Assembly (NCBI GenBank): GCA_012862575.1
Contig: BLSF01000129.1
Location: 1 to 46,400 of the forward strand
From: Parietichytrium sp. I65-24A
Taxonomy: Eukaryota > Sar > Bigyra > Thraustochytrida > Thraustochytriidae
Direction: 5' to 3'
Length of the DNA stretch: 46,400 bases
Under the pieces are notes generated by a model. That model worked only from the letters and a program-made list of their open reading frames with translations. It was not told the origin of the DNA and ran no database searches. A program made the translations under genes and the position numbers. How positions within the stretch are numbered: position 1 is the stretch's first letter; each line of letters opens with the position of its first letter. Positions 8,535 to 17,800 of this stretch are shown here, piece after piece.

Positions 8535-9722
8535 GGCGACGCGTGACTGGCCGCTGAGTCCTGACCTTGATGTTTCGTTTCGTGAACTCAAAGGCCGCGA
8601 ATCAACCTACTTTGTGTCCCAAACACCAGCCCGCAGACTAGGCAGCAGTCTGCGACCCGTGAGAAACCCAAGCACAAACCTTCACCGTCGCAGACGAAGA
8701 CGCAGACACAATGGCGAACGCGGGAACGAAGTTGGCACTTCGTGGACGCCGTGTTTTCGCGAGGCGTCGCGTGAAATTGGAAGCGATGCGTGTGCAACGA
8801 AGATCGACCTCAAATGACCTCAAGAAAGCATTGAAAGAGCTGAAAAGATTGAAAGAGCTGGAAGACTGACGAACCTCCTGCTCCCGCCCACTATCTCGGT
8901 TGGCCGTTTCCAATCGTAATCGTCACCAGAAACGCCCGGTTGGCGCGCGTGAGCTTGATCCAGAGAAGTCAGTGGGCGACGATGAGGAGGAGAGTTAGAG
9001 CATTGAAACCTTTCAAGCGCTCTCTTCGTCCATTTTGTTTGTTCACAATGTGTTCAATGAACAAAGCGCTCTGAAAAGTTGTCAAATTCATTGTCAACAA
9101 CACATCTTACACTCCTTTTACGCATTTTTACGCACACAATAATAGCTACCAAAAACATCTCGGCTCTAAAATAGAATTTAGATTTAATACGAGCGAAATG
9201 TCTCGGTGAGAAAAACGTTGGTTCGCACTACTCAACTCTATCTTGACCCTATGTATCTCTCTTAGCGATACATGAATAGATCCTGGTATAGAGAGATCAG
9301 TACCATGGTAGTGTTGGATTGACTAAGAGGTTGGGTTAGAAGTGTTGGAGTGGTTTTCCGTAGCGAACAGAAGGAACAAAAAGAATCTTGCATCCCAATC
9401 AAGCTTGATCTCAGTCAGTCAATCACAGAACATGTTCCATTCAATGACACTGAAAGATGAAAGACAGAAAGACAGATTATGACTCACTGTTGATTGAACA
9501 ACATAACACAACAGAAGGCTTTGGAAGCTGGTCGATTGGAGGCCAGCCGTCCATTGCCTCCCACTTCATCTTCTCTTTTTTCTGAATCCTGGACTCTGAA
9601 TTCAGAAATCTTCAAAATTCAAATATCTAGATTTCTACAAGTCCGAAGCATGTCGAGCACTTCTCGCTCCCATCCACTTTGTCATATCTTCCAAAAGCAT
9701 TAGCTGGGCGTCGGTTTCAAAA

Positions 9723-9750
9723 GTGCTCAGTGCTCAGTGCTCAGTGCTCA
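9723..9750. repeat. Heptamer GTGCTCA, four tandem copies
   Basis: Four perfect head-to-tail copies are followed by two degenerate ones (GCGATCAGTGAGAGTCAGTG). It is a simple microsatellite in a non-coding spacer. Confidence 0.85.
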
Positions 9751-10565
9751 GCGATCAGTGAGAGTCAGTGCCACAGTCAGCCACAGCGACAGAAAACGCC
9801 AGCAGACAAGGAAACAGACTCGGAAAGCAAGACAAGCTCTCGCTAAAAGTCAAGCATCGTCAAAATTCGTCAAACCGAGTTATCTTCATTGCACAACAAA
9901 GTTAGCGACTGATCGAGTGCCATCCAATCCATCGCCGATTGTGATAGAGAGATAGACGGAGACACAGAGAGAAGAGAGGCACCGAGTACTGCACTGCCAG
10001 CACCTCATGCGTCCTACGCATTGGCTTTGAATACATAGACAGCATAGATGCACTTTTGTATCTTGTGCTGTCAGTCTTCTGTTTGGTAGGCTATGGGAGA
10101 ATTTGGGAGGGAGGGAGGGAGGGAACATCTTCTCTTTCAACAAAAGCGAAAGCAAAAGCGAGAGAAGACACATCTTCTCATCTGCACCTTCTAGCTGAAG
10201 AGAGAGTTTCGCAGAGTTGTTCTGTCCTTTGCCTCGTAAGAAAGAAGCACGCAGTGCATCTCCCATCTCTCCAGCAACGCAGCAACATACAGTAAGTTTA
10301 CGTGGTACTCAGTACCGGTACGGAGTAGCAACATCCAGAACACCACCACCTCTATCCTCAGGGTTAGCTCTCAGTTGCGCGAAACCATCCTCTCCATCCG
10401 CTCCGTCCTCTCCATACTCTCCATCTCTGGACATATCTGCCAAGTGGGCGTGGCAGGCTCTCAAACGTTCGCATTCGCGCTCTCATTCTCGCTCGCGTCG
10501 CAAAAGGAGGCTGACGGACTGACTGACTGACGGACGGAAACCTATCTACAAGGCCAAGTGGAAGC

Positions 10566-10737
10566 GTAAGTTTGGTCGGCGAGAGTGGCAGTTGGCGAAG
10601 TCCGTGCGTATGTGCTGACTCGAGCGAGTGTGTTGTTTGTGTGTGGTTGTGTCTGTGCTTATCTCTTGTGCTGCGCTCCGTGCGAATGGTTACGTGCACG
10701 CATGTACGCGTGGCGCTGTGGCGGGAATGTTTTGCAG
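10566..10737 (+). other. Probable 5'-UTR intron of the acylated acidic protein gene
   Basis: A GTAAGTTTGG donor at 10566 is matched by GGGAATGTTTTGCAG ending at 10737, 14 bases before the ATG at 10752. The interior is T/G-rich. The donor context (GAAGC|GTAAGT) is good and the acceptor is clean. An alternative donor, ACA|GTAAGTTTACG, lies near 10291. Because the coding frame starts downstream, splicing would affect only the leader. Confidence 0.4.
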
Positions 10738-10751
10738 TGGATTAAGCCGCG

Positions 10752-11417
10752 ATGGGTAACGTGTTCACGGCGTGCGTGGGCGAAGAGGAGGACTATGTGC
10801 CATCACAGCCAAAGGGCAAGCGCCCAGCTGAGCCAAAGCTGAGCCGCAATGGGTCGGTGATCGAAGGCACAGAGGCAGAGTTGAAGGTCCCTTCGCCTGC
10901 GCCAAAACCGAAAGAGAAGGACGGCGTGGTCATCATCCAGCAAGGCGAAGTGAACACAGTGGAGGAGTCATATCTCGACGCTGTGAAGGCTAGCGCAAAG
11001 CTCGAAGAAGACGAGCTCGTACTGGAGGACAAGAAAGATTCTGAGCAAGTGAACACCTTTGCTGATGCTGCGAAGGAGGCACCAAGCTCTCCAGTGAAGC
11101 CATCTTCACCAGTTTCCACTCCAGTAGCCCAGCCATCCACCGTGGACGATAGCGTTCAAGCCGCGGAGGAGGTTGTGGATGCTCCAAAGGCCGGGGCCGC
11201 AGAAAAATCACTTCAAGAGGCTGCAGCAGTTAGCTCTACGACCGAAGCCGAGACGGGGGCCACCGACGCCAAGGTTGAGTCGACCGAAGACGCTACTGCC
11301 AATGGTGAGGATGCCGCAGAGACCGACTCAGTAGAGAACAGCGCGACCGAATCCGCATCTACCGGCGGCGCCAGCAAAAAGAAGAAGAAGAACAGGAAGA
11401 AGAAGAAGAAGAACTGA
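10752..11417 (+). CDS. Acidic low-complexity protein with N-myristoylation/palmitoylation signal and polybasic tail
   Basis: The product is 221 residues and matches no family I recognise. The N-terminus MGNVFTAC has Gly2, a small residue at position 6 and Cys8, the usual pattern for N-myristoylation plus palmitoylation, so attachment to the plasma membrane or endomembranes is likely. Residues 12-200 are Glu/Ala/Ser/Pro-rich with no predicted globular domain. The C-terminus is a Lys-rich cluster (SKKKKKNRKKKKKN), a plausible electrostatic phosphoinositide-binding segment. The overall design, an acylated start with an acidic disordered body and a basic patch, recalls MARCKS or GAP43-type effectors, but there is no sequence identity to claim. 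The start has a good context (CCGCGATGG). Confidence 0.7.
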   Translation: MGNVFTACVGEEEDYVPSQPKGKRPAEPKLSRNGSVIEGTEAELKVPSPAPKPKEKDGVVIIQQGEVNTVEESYLDAVKASAKLEEDELVLEDKKDSEQVNTFADAAKEAPSSPVKPSSPVSTPVAQPSTVDDSVQAAEEVVDAPKAGAAEKSLQEAAAVSSTTEAETGATDAKVESTEDATANGEDAAETDSVENSATESASTGGASKKKKKNRKKKKKN

Positions 11418-11776
11418 ATATGATTCTGCCACTCGCTTGACCGTTCTTGCTTTACCGAAAAGTTTATTCAATTATATTTGCACCATCTCAATGGATACGT
11501 ACCGTACTAACAAATGCACAATCATCCTTACAATAGACAGCCAATTTTGAAAGCGTTACATCTATGTGTCACTCACTCACTCACTGTCAAGAATCATCGC
11601 CAAACGGAGTCATCGCAAATTTTTGCTCTTCACCTCAACTCTCAGGTGCATTCAGAAAAAGCTAAGCTCGAGGCTAGAGTTTGATTGACGACATAGAGGA
11701 GCAGGGAGGGGAGCGAGTCACAGGGGCATGAAGCCGGGGGCGCGCCGGCAACAAGAACAAATAGCCCTCATTCGCT
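11418..11776. other. Convergent 3' spacer; no gene seen
   Basis: The 3' flanks of two convergent genes meet here. A (CACT)n run lies at 11570-11585. Nothing else of note is visible. Confidence 0.5.
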
Positions 11777-13384
11777 CTACTCGTCATCACTATCGCTGAA
11801 TGTGATTCTCTGGCCGCCGAAAGACGCCGAGTTCATCTTCTCGGCCAATTCCTTCTGCCTCCTCTTGGCTTCCCAGGATGGATGCAACTGTTCCGCAGCT
11901 TCCTCTACAGGCGCCTTTGGTTGCGGAGCCTTCCTTTCTGCAGCAGGAGCAGGAGCCGATCCTGCCTTTGCTTCGTCATCCATCTTGCGCTGCATCTGCT
12001 TGCTCATAGACTTCTTCTGTTTTTTCGCCGCTGGCTCATTTCCGGCAGCAGATTGTTGTGCTCTTTCCATGCGCCTCTTCAACTCCCTCTCTTGCATCTC
12101 GGCCAAGCGCTTTCGCTCCCTTTGGCCCATCCTGTTTCTCTTCACCTTCATCTCTGCAAGCTCGTAGTGCACATCTGGGTCTGAAGGATCCAATCCCAGC
12201 GCTTCCACCTTGTCTTCGTAGACCTGTGGGTGCCTCTTCTGCCAGTGTGCCACGCGCCCGGCAGTAGAAGAAAATCGTGCCCCGCAAGATCCGATCCCGC
12301 ACGGAAATCGCCTTGGAGCAGCCGCTTGGGCGGCATTATCCTCAGTGCCTTCCGCTGCCGCTTGCTGTCTGGCCTGCTTGCGCATGCGCTTTTCCCTGTT
12401 TTTATCGCGCTTCGCCCTCACGAGCAGCATGTCTGCCCGCTCCTCCAGCCTGCGGACTGCGGCCACGACACCTTTTGCATCTCGAATTCGCTCCATGGCA
12501 CCCTTGAGAAAGGCTGCCTTCGACTCTTTGTCGGCTTCGCTCATTCCAGGATCACCCGCATCAGAGCTGCTGCCCTTCTTCTTGCCAGACTCTTTGCTCT
12601 TCTCCCGCATCTTCTCCAAAGACCATTCCTTGGCAATCTTTCGCGGAATCTCATAGCCGCAATTTTGTACAATCTCACCAGCAACGGCGTGGTAGTCAAT
12701 CTCTTTAAGAGCGACCAAGTGCGACTCTAGCCGCGCAAGGTTTGGCAGCTTGTTCTTTTTCTTCTTCTTCTCCCCAGCATCATCGCCGTCTGCTTCTGCT
12801 TCTGCCTTTGCCTCCACCTTCTTCTTTAGCTGTTCCGCCTTTGCAGGGTCCTGTGCCTGCTTGAGTTTCCGAACCAACTTGCGCACCTCGAACACTCGCG
12901 CCTTTTTCACCTCTTGGCAAATATCCCTGATTTGCCGAGACAGTTTTGCCACCAGCGCTTCATCCATTCCGCTCGAGGGCCCACGCTTCTGTGCGCTCGC
13001 GTTGCGCTGCTCGTTTTGAGCGCCGATCTCCTCATCATCCTCGCTCAGATCCTCATTATCGTTTCCAACAAGGCTGTCAGCCGACTCTTTTCTCGTGCCC
13101 TTTGCCTTTGACGGCTTCCCATCTTCGCTTCCAGCTTGATCTTTGTCCGATTCGCTGTCTCCATCATCCGAGCCATTCGCAACATTTGCAACATTTGCAA
13201 CATTTGCATCCGCGGTTTTGAGAGCCACTTCCTTTCCATTTCCATTTCCATTTCCATCGTTGACAGAGTCATCCGAGTCGGACTCAGACGACGACTCCGA
13301 CGACTCCGAAGAGGAGGACTCTTGAACGACTTGGCTTGTTTCCTCATCCTCCTCTCTTTTCGGCAGCTTCCTTTTCTGCGCCAT
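11777..13384 (-). CDS. BUD22/SRFBP1-like ribosome-biogenesis protein with an inserted C2H2 zinc finger
   Basis: The product is 535 residues from the ATG at 13384 (MAQKRKLPK); the longer frame starts at TTG. BUD22 is a nucleolar factor for small-subunit rRNA processing in yeast; SRFBP1 is the animal relative. Three parts support the call: an acidic Ser/Asp-rich N-terminal third; a helical basic core at about 147-255 with KKARVFEVRKLVRKLKQ, typical of the family; and the C-terminal block LHPSWEAKRRQKE near 501-513 leading to GQRITFSDSDDE at the end. Residues 362-385 form a C-x4-C-x12-H-x4-H finger (Cys362, Cys367, His380, His385), which I do not know from BUD22 proteins. Two in-frame microsatellites add NVANVANVAN and GNGNGNG to the N-terminal part. 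Confidence 0.78.
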   Translation of the reverse strand: MAQKRKLPKREEDEETSQVVQESSSSESSESSSESDSDDSVNDGNGNGNGKEVALKTADANVANVANVANGSDDGDSESDKDQAGSEDGKPSKAKGTRKESADSLVGNDNEDLSEDDEEIGAQNEQRNASAQKRGPSSGMDEALVAKLSRQIRDICQEVKKARVFEVRKLVRKLKQAQDPAKAEQLKKKVEAKAEAEADGDDAGEKKKKKNKLPNLARLESHLVALKEIDYHAVAGEIVQNCGYEIPRKIAKEWSLEKMREKSKESGKKKGSSSDAGDPGMSEADKESKAAFLKGAMERIRDAKGVVAAVRRLEERADMLLVRAKRDKNREKRMRKQARQQAAAEGTEDNAAQAAAPRRFPCGIGSCGARFSSTAGRVAHWQKRHPQVYEDKVEALGLDPSDPDVHYELAEMKVKRNRMGQRERKRLAEMQERELKRRMERAQQSAAGNEPAAKKQKKSMSKQMQRKMDDEAKAGSAPAPAAERKAPQPKAPVEEAAEQLHPSWEAKRRQKELAEKMNSASFGGQRITFSDSDDE

Positions 13385-14070
13385 TCTCAGCTTGCGCCAA
13401 CTTAGCAAACCAACAAACGCGGGAGCTTGTAACTTGTTCTCTCTGTCCAGCTAGTGGCGCCTACAGAATGGTGTATGTGTGTGCGAGTACTTTCCGTTTT
13501 CGTACGCTACGTACGTCACGTATGTGTTCGATCGTTACGCTCCTCTTCCGAACAATGTGGGCTTGAGTGTCCACAGATGTCCACAGAGTCCACAGCCACT
13601 CACTCAGCAAACCAACCTAAGTTACGTCACACAGGGTCTATCGTTACTCAACTCGTTCAACTGGCCCGGGGGACTTGCACAGCGAGCAGAGCGAGCAGAG
13701 AATTGTTCCCTAGTGGCATCACACGTGGGGAACGCAAATCGAGTCATTCTTTGCGGAACGTATTTACTGTCCCTCACGAGAGGTTCGCACTGGTAGTACT
13801 GGTAGCCGTATCTATAAACCGCCACTGAGCAGCACAACCCGCCCCCTCACGCTAATGGGTTCCTCAATTGATCTGCGATCCAGAGGCGGTAGGCCGAGGA
13901 CTATGACACGCTAGCGAAGGCGTAGCCAACCGCGCGACGGAGCAAGGCTTCCTACCGTTTTACCGTAGATCCGCTTAGTGTGTCCTCGCGCACCCTTTTC
14001 CCCGCACTTACGGCGGGCGCAGTACGACTCTTACCGCGCTCCTGTGCCAGACCATAGCATTTCTTCTGAC
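13385..14070. other. Divergent promoter region between the BUD22-like and IP3R-family genes
   Basis: The two genes are transcribed away from each other, so both 5' regions fall in this 0.7 kb. It contains TACGTACGTCACGTATG near 13506-13523 and several TGTCCACAGA repeats at 13569-13592. The channel's frame is open from a GTG at 13978, but the first ATG is at 14071. No specific regulatory element can be assigned. Confidence 0.45.
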
Positions 14071-14755
14071 ATGCGACGGCAAGAGTCCCGCTCGCTAGGG
14101 TCAGATCCGCGAAACTCTAGCCCCCCCAACGCGGACCACCTTGCTGCGGGGAACGCGTCCCAGTGGGCCAGCGCGGACACAGAGAGAGAGCCGGCGCGCT
14201 CGCCCCTATCCGCAGGTAGGATACTGCTACAGGGGTGGGCCTCTCTGCGCAAGCGCGCATCCAGCGCCGGAGTGTCCGCGGACAAGCCTCGTTCGGCGCC
14301 AAATTCGCCGTTGTCGCGCGGTTCGAGGCAACGTCAGCGGCGGCAAGGACAGGAAGAACAGGAAGAACCCATCCAGGGAGGACAGAGGGCGCGAGGAGAA
14401 CCCGGAGGAGAACCCGGAGCGGAACCGGGAGCGGAACCCGGAGCGAGAGAAGAAGAAGAAGAAGGAGAGGAGGAGCACCACCACTCCGGCGGGTTCCTCG
14501 GACTGTTCCCCAACGTGGCGTTGGCGAGGTTCCACAGAGGACAGCACGGAGGGCGAGCAGAACCCGCCGGTGGCGCATCGAATTCGGGTTCTTCGAGCAA
14601 GAACCCTCTCAGCGGGGACGAATCGGGACTGGACGGCGATAATGAGGATGATCAGACTGGAGACGGAGGCGATGTGGACGATGATGGAAGCGATGTCGCG
14701 CGTGGAGTTCTTCGCGAGCAAGACATCGATGACAACGATCATGATGATGTTGATA

Positions 14756-14804
<49 letters not shown>

Positions 14805-17800
14805 GAACGAAGAAGCACAGGTCAAAGTCAAACCGCCGAGCCTGTGGAGACAGCAGCAAGATGCCATCTTCGCGGAGGACGATCTCAACTTTTCTCCCAG
14901 ACCGCACGCCAGCGCGCGCAAGCATCCCAAGAACTCAAAGCTTGGCCCGAACCTGGTTGGTGCACCGGCTAAGATAAATATCGCAAGTGCCAATGGCCGT
15001 GACTCGCGTGGGAGCTACGGGACCCTGGGGAGTGCGAATCTGCTGAAGAAGGACTTGAATGTGGACGTGCGGGCCGACGGCGCTGGGAATCCCAAGCCCA
15101 GTACTGGCGTGGCGACCGCAACGCTGGCGGCTTCCAAATTCCTCTCAGCTTCCAAACGCCGCGGAATGGCAAATGGCAATACCAGTTCGGAGATGGAGAG
15201 TGGAAATCTGGGCAAGCGCATGATGATTGGGGACATTGTCGCCATCCAGGCCGTGAATGAAAACGGCGCGGACGATGGCCCACTAGTAGCCGACGGGCTG
15301 CAAGACACCAATGTTGGTGTTCTGGACGCACATGAAATTCAAGGCTCTGGAGCTGCTGCTGCTGCTGCTGCCGGCGGTGCGACGGGAAAAGGGGCTTTTC
15401 CAAATACCCGCAAAAAGGAGAAAGCGCTGACGGCCAACAAGATTGATTCGCTGTTCCGCATCTGCCCGCAGCTAAGGTACGACATGCGCAAGTCGCTTGA
15501 AAAGCTGGGGAAACGAGATATGCAGAATGCGGACAAACGAGCTTATCTGTCGAGCAGGGCCAAAAAGGAGGCCAAAGAGAACGAGGACATTTTGAACAAC
15601 CTCCAACGCGATGGTTCCGGCAGCTACGTCAGGTACGGGCAGATTGTGCAGATCTGTCACATTAAGAGCCAGAAATTTCTGACATTGGCGCCAAAGACTG
15701 TGGCGTCCGTTCAAAAGGACTGCCTTCGACTTGAGCTTGTTGAAGATGGCACGGAATGGTCGTGGTTCAGAATCATGCCACGCTTCAAGGTTCGCAGTGA
15801 AGGCTCTGTTGTATACTATGGCGACCAAATCTATCTGCGGTCGGTTAAGGGCAACGAGTACTGGATTAGCAATTCTGACACGCTCCTGCCGCAGCCTGAA
15901 ATGAGCTCGGTCTGCACTGGGTTGACAGAGCGCAAGCCTTGTCGAGAGGCGAATCTCGCGGTGCAGCCCAAAAGCTGGAGAACTCATTTAATGATGCGTG
16001 GCCTGGAGCCCAAGAGCCCCACCCTGCTCTACGATTGCCAGGCTATTTACCTCTTTCACGCAGAGGTGGAATGCTTGATTGGAGCACACAACTCCTTGAG
16101 CATCTCCAAGCTACAGTTACTTCCTGCCGACAGAGATGCCAGGATGCGTCCCGACAGTAGTATCTGGATCATCGAAGCAGAGTCGGCCCCCGGGGTGCGC
16201 AAAAACACCGTGTCCCTCCCCGGCTCAAGCTTCCGGCAGCTGGGCCCTGGCGGCAGCTTTCGAGACGGTCCGGACCCAGCTCCGGGTACTCCTGCGCGCG
16301 CTTCGCGCGCACACCGTGGCCAAAAGGTCGGGGCGATAGCCTGGGGCGACCGAGTGTCATTTCGGCATCTTGTAACTGGACGATACCTATCACTGGATCG
16401 TTCCACCTTGACACCGGAGTCCCTCACACGTAACGGCCTAATCAAGGTCGAGGCCACCGTGGAGCATTGTGGACCGCTGTCCACGTTTGTTGTTACTCCG
16501 GTGCACCGCCGCAAAAATCTGAACTTGGACGGCGACGACCTGGATCATGCGTCTCTCCCTGCCAACAGCGGAAATCAGCTGTCAAAGTCTTCAAACGTGC
16601 ATGCTATCGTGCAGAATGACCGCTTTCGGCAGATCTCTGCGAATAGTATTCCGGTGGACAACTTGACATTCAGTCTCGAGTTTGTTCCGACAGAGCCGAT
16701 CTCCCTCTTGGATGGGTCCAGGTTTGAACGAGCTTACCTCCACGCTTTCAATGCGCTTACAGCTACCAACGATGAGGAACAAGAAATTCTGGAACACTCT
16801 GATGGGAGCTCCCTGACTTTCTCTGTTGTCAAGCATGATCAAGATGCACTGCAGGTCATTCTGGCCAGTCAGACCACTGTGCGGCAAGTCGAGCTCGTCA
16901 AGTCTTGGTATTATTTGGCAATGAGTTACTCGGACATGCTTCAAAAGAGACTTGAAAATTGGGTAGGGATAGACATGAATGAGCCTCTCGATCGCCAGCG
17001 TGCCGAGTCCGCAACAAGTACTCGCGAGAGCGAGGCAGACCTAACGCTTCGCGGCGACAGTCACCAAACCCTTTTGCACGTCTCGAAAAGGGAGGCCTTG
17101 CCGTTCATTTCTGTTTTGCAAGGGGTTCTTGCGACATGTGTGGCCAAAGGAAATGGTCGCAGAAAGCTTACCAAAGGCGCCAAAATGGCGATCGCGGCGG
17201 CCAAGTCCACAAGAAAAGGGCTTTTAATCCGCCGATCCACTACGGGTGGGAATAGTGATGCAGGGGAAGAATTCGAAGAGGATGAAGTAGAGAGGGACGT
17301 CATTAGGAACGAAGCTATTGACAGTGATCTCGCAGTGGCAAATCAAGTCTTTGCCGTGGCGATCCCTCCTTCGGAACTTTCAGCGCAAGTTCGGCTATCC
17401 AATCTGCATCTTTTTGAACTCCTTTTCCATATTATCTCGCTCCCAGAGAGGGTGTTGGGAGATGAGTGGGTGGAAAAAATTAATTCTGCTCCATTGCGAT
17501 GGTGTTACTTTATTCATCGCCTTTGCTTGCGCGCAGCCACTGCGATTTTTAAAGACAATCGCGAAATTGAACTTGCTTTCGCGGAGAAACGTATGTTGGC
17601 CAACCCACGAAAGTACTGTGAATTTCTGTATCTGTCGCCGCCAAAGGAGAACCGCAGAGAAAAAGTCGGCATGTTGATGCTCGTGGCAAGGCAGCTGACC
17701 TGCGGCCTCGGGGCGGTGGCGCTTCTGCGCCAGCTGGTTACCAACAATCAGAGATTGCTGGACACCAAATTCAAGCGCCCACAAATCGCAAAGCTTGTGT

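Larger units (their letters stand above)
8535..10751. other. Long intergenic region, repeat-rich, with a probable leader of the downstream gene
   Basis: No protein-coding gene is supported across 2.2 kb. The features seen are: an inverted repeat TTTGTTCA/TGAACAAA at 9038-9045 and 9058-9065 with a 12-nt loop; four copies of GTGCTCA at 9723-9750; (GGGA)n near 10107-10125; and a TACCGGTA palindrome near 10313. A probable 5'-leader intron lies just before the downstream ATG and is annotated separately. Confidence 0.5.

Noticed and set aside
8535-8591. Longer start for isopentenyl phosphate kinase
   Set aside because: The upstream codon is TTG; the ATG at 8534 places the beta-1 strand and VVKLGGG exactly where the family starts.
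13978-14070. 31-residue extension of the channel protein
   Set aside because: It begins at GTG. No ATG occurs before 14071.
14609-14925. Minus-strand and other-frame ORFs with poly-His, poly-Ile, poly-Ser or poly-Met runs
   Set aside because: These are shadows of the (GAT)n tract in other frames; the Asp frame belongs to the continuous channel protein.
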